Position numbers and translations under genes: made by a program. The notes under the pieces are model-generated. The model searched no databases and had not been told where the DNA came from. It saw nothing but the letters and a program-made list of their open reading frames with translations. Below are positions 27,652-36,197 of a stretch of 64,000 nt of DNA, in pieces. The first letter of the stretch is position 1; the number at the start of each line of letters is the position of its first letter. Origin of the DNA: Spirosoma endophyticum (GTDB lineage: Bacteria > Bacteroidota > Bacteroidia > Cytophagales > Spirosomataceae). The stretch is from NCBI RefSeq assembly GCF_900112365.1, contig NZ_FOLQ01000006.1, positions 1-64,000 of the forward strand, in the 5' to 3' direction.

Positions 27652-28821
27652 TTAAAAAACAAGCAGTTTTCGGCGTCGATACAGGTTGGGAAGATCAACT
27701 TCGAACAGCGTGTAAGAGTCCTGATAAAATCGCAAAAAGTCGGCAACACTGCCCTGTCCTGGATAAGGAGCATAGTAGTGTGTGGGGCTTCGTATGTCAT
27801 TTCGCCAAACTAATACATAAGCAAGCTTTACTTTCTCCGCTTGCAATGCTTTTAGTAATGAGCTTGTCCACCAGGTCGTGTCGGGAATAGACTCAAGGCC
27901 GGTTTCGGTAAAGGCTGCCAGTTTACCGGTCTTCTGGGCATACTGTGAGATGATCTTTAGTTTAGCGATGCCAGCCGGGAGATTATAGTGGCCATTACGG
28001 CCAAAATCGGCGTAATTATCAACGCCTACTACATCGACCCACGCATCGCCGGGGTAGCGATCCAGATACTCTGCTTCGGTTTTATAGAGGCAATCCGGCG
28101 AAAATGTGTAAATGAAATTGTGGACCTGCAAACTGTCGCGCAGATAGGAAACGGTAAAACGCCAGAGCGTCCTGAAATCCTCTCGTGTACAATGGGACTT
28201 TCCCCACCAAAACCAGCCGCCGTCAAACTCATGATAAGGGCGAAAGAACATAGGCACAAGTTTCCCATCCCGCCCTTTTGCCGAACCCGCCAAACTACCC
28301 AGCGTTTGTAGAATTGTTTTGTACTGCTCGTGATGTGATCCGCCCGGAATAAGATTAGCCACTGCCGGTGCCGAAACCGAATCTTTCCAGTTGAAACCCG
28401 TTTGCGGGGTTACCGGATTGGTAAAATGCCAGGCCACTGTTACTACTCCGCCCCGGTCATACGTATCACTAATTTGTTTCCGTAAGAATGCCTTTGTCTT
28501 TTCGATAGATTCGGGTGAGCGACCCGATAAGCCACTAAAGTCGACTCCAATGACGGCGGGATGAGAGCCCGTCACCGATTTAACATCCGAACGGTCCGAA
28601 TCTCCACTCCAGCCATGACCATACTCTGTGGCATGTTGATGCCCAAACAATATATGTTTTGGGGCTAGTTTATGCAGGTTATAATAGAGCGCTTGGGTTT
28701 CCTTCGTGGCTTTTGTATCAATTAGCTTTGGCCGGGGGGCGGCATATCCAATGACCGATATAAATAGACTTATAAACAAGCTCAGTTTTCTAACCGGCAG
28801 GAAAAGGGAATTGATAAACAT
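27652..28821 (-). CDS. GH26 endo-beta-mannanase, secreted
   Basis: This endo-1,4-beta-mannanase-like enzyme is about 389 aa. The start at 28821 opens a signal peptide (MFINSLFLPVRKLSLFISLF); in-frame ATGs at 28848 and 28896 would overlap or abut the upstream gene. The GH26 fold is marked by ILFGHQHATEYGHGW, the acid/base motif FRPYHEFDGGWFWWG (Glu about 198) and the nucleophile motif AAFTETGLE (Glu about 306). It has no lipobox, unlike its neighbour, so it may act in the periplasm or be released. It is the last gene of the mannan locus, 28 bases after the other GH26 gene. Confidence 0.9.
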   Translation of the reverse strand: MFINSLFLPVRKLSLFISLFISVIGYAAPRPKLIDTKATKETQALYYNLHKLAPKHILFGHQHATEYGHGWSGDSDRSDVKSVTGSHPAVIGVDFSGLSGRSPESIEKTKAFLRKQISDTYDRGGVVTVAWHFTNPVTPQTGFNWKDSVSAPAVANLIPGGSHHEQYKTILQTLGSLAGSAKGRDGKLVPMFFRPYHEFDGGWFWWGKSHCTREDFRTLWRFTVSYLRDSLQVHNFIYTFSPDCLYKTEAEYLDRYPGDAWVDVVGVDNYADFGRNGHYNLPAGIAKLKIISQYAQKTGKLAAFTETGLESIPDTTWWTSSLLKALQAEKVKLAYVLVWRNDIRSPTHYYAPYPGQGSVADFLRFYQDSYTLFEVDLPNLYRRRKLLVF

Positions 28822-28849
28822 AGTACGAAAGGAAATCGAACTCGCCATG

Positions 28850-29971
28850 CTAGGGAAGCCGCCAATTCGGTAGTTCGTCGCGGGTAATAACGTCATTATC
28901 TGAGTAGGCCGCTTTCAATAAATCAAGTGGTTGTTTTTTTATCCAGTCAGTGCCTGTCCAGACGGCAAACCATGACCACCACGTGCCAACGCCACGAATT
29001 TTATCGGGGTTTGGCAAATTACCTGTTTCTGACAGTGCAACCAGCTTTTTGCCATTAAATTGCGTTTGTGCGCTGATCCAGTTGTTGTTTAAGTCTGCAG
29101 CTGAGTCTGCGTAAATATCCAGCCCTACGATGTCAACGTATTGATCACCCGGATACCAGTCTTGAGCCAACGCATCAGTTCCGGTATATACCCAGATCAG
29201 GTTATGCAGTTGATGCTCGCTGGTCAGTCTGTTGTACAGGATTTGCCAGAGTTCTTTAAATGGGCCAGGTCCTTTAGCTCCCCACCAGAACCAGCCACCG
29301 GGCGCTTCGTGCAGGGGTCGCCAGAGTACAGGCACATCGGCATCCTGAAACTTCTGGAGTTGCACCGCAATGGTATCAATATCACGTAGCAAGAGTTTGT
29401 AACGCTCCCCGTTTTTATCGGCCAACGTAGCTGTCAGATCGAAGGTAGTAGCTCGGGTATAAAAGCCACTCCACCAGAGTTTGTCGGGTGCCTGATTGAT
29501 CAAATCGGTGGGGGCGTTCCAATGCCAGCACAAACTAACAATACCCCGCCCTTCTCCCTTTTTCGCCCAGTTAATAATGGCTTCGCTGGAACGGCTTGGC
29601 GTAACGCCATATTGAACTCGACTGGGTGAGTAGTCGATTAAATCAAACGCGCCAATGGCGGGCTCTTTGCCCGTTTTTTCCAGTACATATTCCACATCAT
29701 CCTGTTGGCCCGAAATCACCTTACGGCCGTACTGATTCGTCAAATAAGTGAATAGATTTTTTGTTGATGGGGTAGCCTGGCTATTGACGAGCTGACTTGA
29801 CGTTTTAGTTGGTAGCGCGGGCGTTGTTGGTTTCTGTACTGTGTCTATTACTGGAATCGGCTCAGCTGCTTTGCAGTTGGAAAGACTGCATGTGAGAACC
29901 ATAACTAGAAGAAAAGCAGGTAATTTTGGGTGAAGGAGCTGAGCAAATCTAGTCAATGAAAGTGATAGCAT
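28850..29971 (-). CDS. GH26 endo-beta-mannanase, surface lipoprotein
   Basis: This 373-aa protein has a lipoprotein signal ending in CSLSNC (Cys 33), then a proline/threonine-rich linker to about residue 70. The GH26 domain carries KVISGQQDDVEY, the acid/base motif WRPLHEAPGGWFWWG (Glu 222) and the nucleophile motif VALSETGNLP (Glu 315). Lipid anchoring fits initial cleavage of mannan at the cell surface, with import of fragments by the SusC/SusD pair upstream. It is separated from the glycan-binding gene by 89 bases that contain a 12-bp hairpin. It shares the GGWFWWG motif with the adjacent GH26 protein but is otherwise divergent. Confidence 0.92.
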   Translation of the reverse strand: MLSLSLTRFAQLLHPKLPAFLLVMVLTCSLSNCKAAEPIPVIDTVQKPTTPALPTKTSSQLVNSQATPSTKNLFTYLTNQYGRKVISGQQDDVEYVLEKTGKEPAIGAFDLIDYSPSRVQYGVTPSRSSEAIINWAKKGEGRGIVSLCWHWNAPTDLINQAPDKLWWSGFYTRATTFDLTATLADKNGERYKLLLRDIDTIAVQLQKFQDADVPVLWRPLHEAPGGWFWWGAKGPGPFKELWQILYNRLTSEHQLHNLIWVYTGTDALAQDWYPGDQYVDIVGLDIYADSAADLNNNWISAQTQFNGKKLVALSETGNLPNPDKIRGVGTWWSWFAVWTGTDWIKKQPLDLLKAAYSDNDVITRDELPNWRLP

Positions 29972-29995
29972 ATGGGTAAAATATATCTCTAAATG

Positions 29996-30044
29996 AACTT
30001 CCCGAAAGCTTGAAGCCGCACGGGCGGTCCCGTTTCGGGAAGTT
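29996..30044 (-). other. Intercistronic hairpin within the mannan operon
   Basis: The arms 29996-30007 and 30033-30044 are perfectly complementary (12 bp), with a smaller stem inside the loop. It lies between the glycan-binding gene and the first GH26 gene. It may end a share of transcripts or protect the 3' end of the SusC-SusD-SGBP message, giving lower enzyme expression. Confidence 0.45.
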
Positions 30045-30060
30045 AAGATCTGCCGCTACT

Positions 30061-31155
30061 TTATTTTACCAGCATGAGATCATCGAAATAGAAAGTTTCA
30101 TCCTGTTTGTCAGGTCCCTGAATACGGAAACCGACCTGCTTCAGCGTTTTCCCCGGCAACCAGAAATCCATGTCAGAGAGCTTGATTTTGAAATAATTCC
30201 AAACCCCCGCTTTCACGTTGATTTTATTCGACTCAACAAAATCACCGAAGCCAGCTTTACCTGCATCCGTCGTCAGGTAAAGCGAGTAATCGGCCGAAGC
30301 GCCTTTGATCCAACCTGTTACGTAGGTGTAATCGGCGGAGTACGGAAGAGCTGATGCTGAATTGTTGGCAAACGCGATCAAGTGCCAATTGCCTTTCTGA
30401 AAGTTCTTGCCAACGGATGCCGTTCCCGAAGCAAACTCTTTAGACGATATGGCACCGGCATCTCCCCAGGAAGCATCCTGAAAACCAGTTCCATACGCAT
30501 CCGTAAAGATTTGGTAGGCTTTATCGACGTTCACAAATTCCTGCGGGGAAGTTATTCGACCAGTGCCGTTGGTGATGCGTAGGGGAGCCCGGCTAAGTGA
30601 TGAAGCAGGCATCTGAACCACTAATTGGGTCTTCGCTTTGGAAACAATCGTTACTGCATCTGAAACTCCCTTTATAGAATCGGTGAGGGTAACCGCTGTT
30701 ACGTCGTCAAAATTGTTGCCGGTGAGCGTAATGACCGTGCCTTTCGTGAAGTTATAATTCGAGACCGAGGCTACCGTCGGATAGGCGAGTGCCTTGAACG
30801 GAACCTTCAGGGTGTTGCCCGCGCTGTTGGTGAAAATAATGTTCTGCGTGCCGCCCAGCACCTCAGAAGGAACCCGAAAAAGTAAGGCTCCTTCCGTATT
30901 GAGCGTGGATTGAAATCCGGCAGGTACATTCCCTTTCTCAAAAACAATACTGCGAATATCTCCTAAGCCTGTACCCGTTAACGTAACCAGTGACCCACCA
31001 GCCGCCGAGTCCGGCATGAGCTTGGTAGCGACGGGATTACCGGGGGCAATCTGTGGGCTTCCGTCCGTATCTTTTGTGCAGGAGCTTATCGAGAAAGCTG
31101 TCAGTGACGCCAGAAATAATAAGCCCGCTATGCGATTTAATCTAGTCAATTTCAT
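30061..31155 (-). CDS. Surface glycan-binding lipoprotein with IPT/TIG repeats
   Basis: This 364-aa protein has a lipobox at AFSISSC (Cys 26) and sits directly after SusD (18-base gap), the usual SusE/SGBP position. Two IPT/TIG immunoglobulin-like domains (about 40-120 and 120-210) contain GGSLVTLTGTGLGDI and GTVITLTGNNFDDV. The C-terminal domain (about 215-364, with KAGVWNYFKIKLSDMDFW and FRIQGPDKQDETFYFDDL) resembles the glycan-binding C-terminal domain of SGBP-B proteins (PF18329-like). It should capture mannan chains at the cell surface for the GH26 enzymes. Confidence 0.85.
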   Translation of the reverse strand: MKLTRLNRIAGLLFLASLTAFSISSCTKDTDGSPQIAPGNPVATKLMPDSAAGGSLVTLTGTGLGDIRSIVFEKGNVPAGFQSTLNTEGALLFRVPSEVLGGTQNIIFTNSAGNTLKVPFKALAYPTVASVSNYNFTKGTVITLTGNNFDDVTAVTLTDSIKGVSDAVTIVSKAKTQLVVQMPASSLSRAPLRITNGTGRITSPQEFVNVDKAYQIFTDAYGTGFQDASWGDAGAISSKEFASGTASVGKNFQKGNWHLIAFANNSASALPYSADYTYVTGWIKGASADYSLYLTTDAGKAGFGDFVESNKINVKAGVWNYFKIKLSDMDFWLPGKTLKQVGFRIQGPDKQDETFYFDDLMLVK

Positions 31156-31173
31156 CGGATTGCTTGTTCGGAA

Positions 31174-32742
31174 TTAGTTGTAGTAAGGGACCGGATCTTT
31201 TCCCAGTTCAGGGTCTTGTACGATCTCACCCGCCGGGATTGGGAGAAACATCTTGTCTTCCGTGAACGTAGTGATGTAGTTAGCTCCCGTCACCGTTCCC
31301 CGGTTCTGCTTCTCAATAATTGACTTCGCTTTGGCGAATCCCTGCCGCTGAATATCGTACCAGTAGTCGCCCTCGAAGGCAAACTCGACCCGGCGTTCGT
31401 GCAGGATATTATCGAGTGTAAACGACGTTCTGGGTGTCAGCCCGGCCCGGCTCCGCACTTTATTCAGTGCGTCGAGCGCTTTGGCATCATTGGTCGATGC
31501 GGCACCAGCCAACGTAGCCTCGGCATAGATCAATAGAATGTCGGCGTAACGTAGCAGCACTACATTATTGCCCGAGTTCTGGCCTAGAACGGCTTCGCCA
31601 CCAAAGCTTTTTCCGGGGCCAGCAAAGTACTTGATGATGTTCGAACGGGTAGGGCTCAAACTGCCGCCATCTTCCGTAGGTTGCAACGTATCATACTTGA
31701 ATCCATTGGCCATAAACGCATTGTACTTGGGCGAATTGGCACGCTGGGGTTTCCAGTTCAGGTTCGACCATCCCTGTTCCATTACCGACCATTTCCGGCG
31801 CAAATCGCCAAACTCATATTCTTTCAGCAGATCGAGCGAAGGAACATACATTTCCCAGGCATCGGCTTCGGCGGTACGTAAGGCACCGGCACCCCGATCT
31901 GGATTTTTAATATTGCCCGTTCCCCAGGGGTCGCCTGCCAGTTGGTGCTGAATCGAGAATAAGGTTTCCGCGTTATTGTTCTGGCTCATTTTGGTGAACA
32001 TACCCATATAATCGTCCACCAGCATGTACTTACCCGAATTAATGACCTCTTCGGCCTTCGCCTTCGCGTTTGCGTAGTCCTTGTTGTAGAGATACAACTT
32101 GGCCATCATACCCTTCGCCGAATATTTCGTTAGTCGGCCTGGTACGTCCGATTCGGGCAAACCCGTTTCGGCCAGTTTCAATTCGTCGAGCGCAAACCGA
32201 AGTACGTCTTTTTGCAGGTAACGCGGGATGTTAAAATTGCCAGACAGGGCCGTAGCACCCGGATCTGTGATGATGGGTGCGGCTCCCCAGGTACGGGCAA
32301 TGTAGAAATACAGCGTACCCCGAATAAAATGGCATTCGGCAATGGCGGGGTCCAGGTAGGCAGCGCCCCCACCAGCGGCTTTCTTCTCTTCAAACGTTTT
32401 CATCATGACGTTGGCATAGCCAATAATCTTGTAAAACGCACCCCAGGCCGCGCCAACGCGATCGGAGGCCGATGAGACCGAGAAGTTTAGGTACTCGACA
32501 TCGGTGTAGGTAAACATATTTCCGCCCATTACGTCGCCAATGGCATCCTGCGCCCGGCTTTCGTAGTTGCGCCAGGGCAGGCCGCTGTAGAGCGTACTGG
32601 TGGCGGCCCGTACTTCGTCGGCATTGTTATAATAGTTTCCGGTTGTGGTGCCCGACAGTGAAGGGCGGTCAATGAAATCTTTCGAGCAGGAAGACAACAG
32701 CACCGCCGGAAGAATCAGGGCATATAATGGCTTGAGTTTCAT
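31174..32742 (-). CDS. SusD/RagB-family surface lipoprotein (mannan locus)
   Basis: This 522-aa lid protein has a lipoprotein signal MKLKPLYALILPAVLLSSC (Cys 19), the early NYYNNADEVRAATSTLYSGL segment, the TPR motif ECHFIRGTLYFYIARTWGA and the closing HERRVEFAFEGDYWYDIQRQ with FLPIPAGEIVQDPEL. It should cap the neighbouring SusC and bind manno-oligosaccharides (inferred from the GH26 partners). It is separated from SusC by 128 bases that carry an inverted repeat of 8-bp units. Confidence 0.95.
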   Translation of the reverse strand: MKLKPLYALILPAVLLSSCSKDFIDRPSLSGTTTGNYYNNADEVRAATSTLYSGLPWRNYESRAQDAIGDVMGGNMFTYTDVEYLNFSVSSASDRVGAAWGAFYKIIGYANVMMKTFEEKKAAGGGAAYLDPAIAECHFIRGTLYFYIARTWGAAPIITDPGATALSGNFNIPRYLQKDVLRFALDELKLAETGLPESDVPGRLTKYSAKGMMAKLYLYNKDYANAKAKAEEVINSGKYMLVDDYMGMFTKMSQNNNAETLFSIQHQLAGDPWGTGNIKNPDRGAGALRTAEADAWEMYVPSLDLLKEYEFGDLRRKWSVMEQGWSNLNWKPQRANSPKYNAFMANGFKYDTLQPTEDGGSLSPTRSNIIKYFAGPGKSFGGEAVLGQNSGNNVVLLRYADILLIYAEATLAGAASTNDAKALDALNKVRSRAGLTPRTSFTLDNILHERRVEFAFEGDYWYDIQRQGFAKAKSIIEKQNRGTVTGANYITTFTEDKMFLPIPAGEIVQDPELGKDPVPYYN

Positions 32743-32745
32743 CTT

Positions 32746-32868
32746 TTAAAGAGTGAAAAAGTGAATGAGCGAAAGAGCGATTACTGCCTATCGTGAAAAA
32801 GACCTTGAGTGTAAAAGGGTATGCGTCAGCAATCCGCTCTTTCACTCTATCGCCCTTTCGCTCTTTAA
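32746..32868. repeat. Inverted 8-bp-periodic intergenic repeat
   Basis: The segment 32746-32782 is built from degenerate 8-bp units (GTGAAAAA, GTGAATGA, GCGAAAGA). It is imperfectly complementary to 32832-32868, which holds the same units reversed (CTCTTTCACTC, CTTTCGCTC). The same unit family occurs at 42432-42502. Here it sits inside a SusC-SusD operon and could fold into a long imperfect stem in the mRNA. Confidence 0.7.
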
Positions 32869-32870
32869 TT

Positions 32871-35800
32871 TTAGAATTGCAGATTGGCGCCTATCGTGAA
32901 CGTACGTGGGTTTGGATAGTGGCCGGTGTCTACATTCATCAGTTTGATACTGTTGTTAAAAGCGCCGATTTCGGGGTCGTAGCCCGAGTAATTGGTGAAA
33001 GTTTTCAGGTTCTGAATCGTCCCGTAAATCCGCAGATTCGATACCTTCACTTTGCTGAGCAGCGTTCTTGGCAGTCGGTAACCCAGCGTAATATTCTGAA
33101 TGCGCCAGTACGATGCGTCCTCTACGTAGCGGTCCGACATGGCCGTGTTGTTCTTGTTCGTATTGGTAAACCGGGGTAAGGCTCCGTTCGGGTTGGCATC
33201 GGTATAGCGATCCGTTACGGTGTTTAGCTGATTGGTATAGGCATTATTAAGCCCCTCCAACTGCCAGCGCAGGAAGTTGAACGCTTTGGCACCCTGGCTG
33301 CCCTGCAGGAACAGCGAGAAATCGAAGTCGCCATAGTTGAGGGTATTGGTGAAGCCCCAAGTGAATTTTGGCAGCGGACTACCAATGAACGTATAGTCCT
33401 GAGCATCAATCTTGCCATCGCCATTGATATCCTTAAAGCGAACATCACCCAGCCAGGTTTCGGTCTGGTTCACTTTATAGCCAAACTGCGGGAGACTGGC
33501 GTCCAGTTCGGCCTGCGTACGGAATAAACCATCCGTTTTTAATCCCCAGAACGAGCCCACCGGACTGCCGGGAGTCGTGTGCGTAATCAGGTAGTTGTTG
33601 TAATACACCTTACCATCCAGCGCCGAAGCCGCACTGGCTGCCTTATCGTAGCGGTTCGTGAATTGCGTAAATACGACGTTCGACTTCCAGCTAAATTTAT
33701 CATTTTTGATGTTCGTGGTTGTCAGGCCAATGTCGACACCCGTGTTGGTCATCTGACCGGCGTTACCCAGTGGAGCTTTCAAATCGTCCCATTGGTCGCC
33801 TACCCCAATCAGGTTGGGGCCGGTCAGGAAGATGATCATGTCGGACGTTACTTTCTTATAGACATCAATCGTCGCGTCGATACGTCCGTTAAAGAAGCCT
33901 AGATCAACCCCAGCGTTAGCCGTTTTCACCGACTCCCATTTTAGATCCGGGTTGGGAATCCCGTTGATCATGTTCGATGAACCGAAGCCCACCGGACCGG
34001 AGAAGAATTGTACTGCGCCTACATAGGCTGGATTGGGCGCGCCACCGGGGAAATTCTGATTCCCAACTATCCCATAGCCAAGCCGTAGTTTGGCGTAACT
34101 CAGGACATTGGCGACGGGTCCTTTCATGAATTTCTCGTTCGAGATCGTCCAGCCAGCCGAGACGCCGGGAAAGTAGCCCCAGCGGTTGTTTGGGCCGAAA
34201 TTCGATGAGCCGTCCGTTCGGAAACTAGCCGACAGCGAGTACCGATCATCATACGTATAGTTGGCCCGGGCAAAATAAGACTCCATGGCCCACTGGCCTT
34301 TGCCCCCGCCCAGGCCCCAGGTAGTCTGGTCGGCGCTACCCGTGTTGAGATCGAAAATATTGGCCTGCAAATCCACTTTGGTCCCCGAAATAGACTGATA
34401 ATATGAATTCTGCACCTGATGACCTACCGTGGCCTGAATCCCATGTTTGCTGAGATTTTTGTTGTAACTCAGGTAGTTGGTGAGCGACCAGTAATAGCTG
34501 TCCGAACGGGAGTCAATCAATTTGCTGCGAAACGACGTACTGCCAACATTTCCTGCTTTTTGGAAGGCAACGTTGTTGTCCTGCCCCAACGAATAAGAGA
34601 GTTCGTTCCGAAGCGACAGGTCTTTCGTAAACTGCAACTCGGCGTATAGGCTACCAAAAACATTGTTCGAGGTTTTGGTATTACCCCGGAACTGGCTGTT
34701 ACCGACCAGGTTTGACCCATTATACTGGACGCCCCCCACTGTTTGGCCACCGCCCCAGGTGCCATCAATATTTTTCACCGGGGTCAGCGGACTGGTCGAA
34801 GCCCCCCACCAGATGGTTCCTTCGGCGGCATCGGCCAGCGATACGTTCTGGATGCTGCGCGATACGTTGGCACTAAGCCCCACTTTGGCCCAGCTTTTGA
34901 GTTGGGTATCCAGGCTGAAACGGGACGCATAGCGCTTAAAATCTGACCCCAGCAAGATGCCCTTATTATCGAAATAATTGAGCGAGAGGTAGTAGGTAGT
35001 CCGGTCTTTGCCCCCCGAAAAACTCAACTGGTGATTGTTGATTTTGCCGTGCTGGAACACCGCTTCCTGCCAATCGGTACCGTTGCCCAACAGATCGGGA
35101 TTTTTAAACTCGTCGGCCACGGGGTTGCCGATAATGGGCAGGACTTCGTTCTGATAACGGGCAAAATCCGGTAACTTCATCAGATCCAGCCGACGGGCCA
35201 CTTCCGAAACGCCCGTGTACATCTCATAATTGATCTTGCCTTCGCCTGATTTGCCTTTTTTGGTAGTGACCAGAATGACGCCGTTGGCCGCTTGTGAGCC
35301 ATAAATAGCTTGTGCTGAAGCATCTTTCAATACATCGATGCTCTCGATGTCGTTCGGGTTCAGCATGGCCATCACGCTATTGCCGGTCTGTCCATCGCCA
35401 CCGCCTAGGCCCGCATAGCCTGTACTATTTGAGGTATTTCCTCCTACAAACGGTACGCCGTCGATGACAAACAACGGATCATTACTGTTGATCGACGTAA
35501 CGCCACGCACTTTAACCGAGACGCCACCACCGGGCTGGCCACCATTGCTGGTGACGGTTACCCCGGCGGCTTTACCCTGAAGCAACTGATCGATACCAGC
35601 CGCTGGAATATCTTTTAAATCAGCTGCTTTCACGGTCGTGATTGACGACGTAACATCCGACCGCTTTGCCGTTCCGTAGCCAATGCGAACGACCACCTCG
35701 TCCAGGGATTGGTCGGCGGTTTGGAGCGTAATGTTGAGATTGGTCCGCGTACCAACCTCAACTTCCTGCGTTTTCATGCCAATAAAGGAAATCACCAGCA

Positions 35801-36101
35801 CTTTTGCCCCTGCTGGCATATTGATCGAGAAGCGACCTTCCACATCGGTCGTGGTTCCCAACGTCGTTCCCTTCACCGATACAGTTGCGCCCGGAAGCGT
35901 GTTTCCCTTTTCGTCAGATACCACTCCTTTTACCAGGGCCTTGATATCTAAAGGTGTATTAGCGATAGGTTTGGTTGATTTTATAGTCGCCAGTGCAGGC
36001 GGGTTCTTCTCCGCTGATGCACTGGTAATGGCTCTCTCCTGGGCGTGGACAACTATCCAGCTACTCAGGACGAAGACCCCTGAAAGCACATGTTTAATCA
36101 T
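32871..36101 (-). CDS. SusC/RagA-type TonB-linked transporter (mannan locus)
   Basis: This 1076-aa transporter has a signal peptide MIKHVLSGVFVLSSWIVVHA (1-20) and a linker of about 35 residues. A carboxypeptidase-D-like domain (about 57-127) is followed by the signature DEVVVRIGYGTAKR at 134-147, with one extra residue (R or I) relative to the usual VVVGYGT. The plug has DASAQAIYGSQAANGVI and the barrel ends IGANLQF. There is no STN domain, in keeping with control by the adjacent two-component system instead of FecR. It should import mannan fragments made by the GH26 enzymes. It starts 96 bases after the kinase stop codon. Confidence 0.95.
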   Translation of the reverse strand: MIKHVLSGVFVLSSWIVVHAQERAITSASAEKNPPALATIKSTKPIANTPLDIKALVKGVVSDEKGNTLPGATVSVKGTTLGTTTDVEGRFSINMPAGAKVLVISFIGMKTQEVEVGTRTNLNITLQTADQSLDEVVVRIGYGTAKRSDVTSSITTVKAADLKDIPAAGIDQLLQGKAAGVTVTSNGGQPGGGVSVKVRGVTSINSNDPLFVIDGVPFVGGNTSNSTGYAGLGGGDGQTGNSVMAMLNPNDIESIDVLKDASAQAIYGSQAANGVILVTTKKGKSGEGKINYEMYTGVSEVARRLDLMKLPDFARYQNEVLPIIGNPVADEFKNPDLLGNGTDWQEAVFQHGKINNHQLSFSGGKDRTTYYLSLNYFDNKGILLGSDFKRYASRFSLDTQLKSWAKVGLSANVSRSIQNVSLADAAEGTIWWGASTSPLTPVKNIDGTWGGGQTVGGVQYNGSNLVGNSQFRGNTKTSNNVFGSLYAELQFTKDLSLRNELSYSLGQDNNVAFQKAGNVGSTSFRSKLIDSRSDSYYWSLTNYLSYNKNLSKHGIQATVGHQVQNSYYQSISGTKVDLQANIFDLNTGSADQTTWGLGGGKGQWAMESYFARANYTYDDRYSLSASFRTDGSSNFGPNNRWGYFPGVSAGWTISNEKFMKGPVANVLSYAKLRLGYGIVGNQNFPGGAPNPAYVGAVQFFSGPVGFGSSNMINGIPNPDLKWESVKTANAGVDLGFFNGRIDATIDVYKKVTSDMIIFLTGPNLIGVGDQWDDLKAPLGNAGQMTNTGVDIGLTTTNIKNDKFSWKSNVVFTQFTNRYDKAASAASALDGKVYYNNYLITHTTPGSPVGSFWGLKTDGLFRTQAELDASLPQFGYKVNQTETWLGDVRFKDINGDGKIDAQDYTFIGSPLPKFTWGFTNTLNYGDFDFSLFLQGSQGAKAFNFLRWQLEGLNNAYTNQLNTVTDRYTDANPNGALPRFTNTNKNNTAMSDRYVEDASYWRIQNITLGYRLPRTLLSKVKVSNLRIYGTIQNLKTFTNYSGYDPEIGAFNNSIKLMNVDTGHYPNPRTFTIGANLQF

Positions 36102-36197
36102 GAGGAAAAAATTAAAATTTACTTGTTCAATAGACTTAGTAGATATTTCTAATTATAATTCACCTGCTGACTGATCCCCAGTCGGATGTATTAGCGT

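Noticed and set aside
32746-32868. Periodic repeats that might be a CRISPR array
   Set aside because: The units are 8 bp, degenerate and inverted, with no regular spacers and no cas genes.
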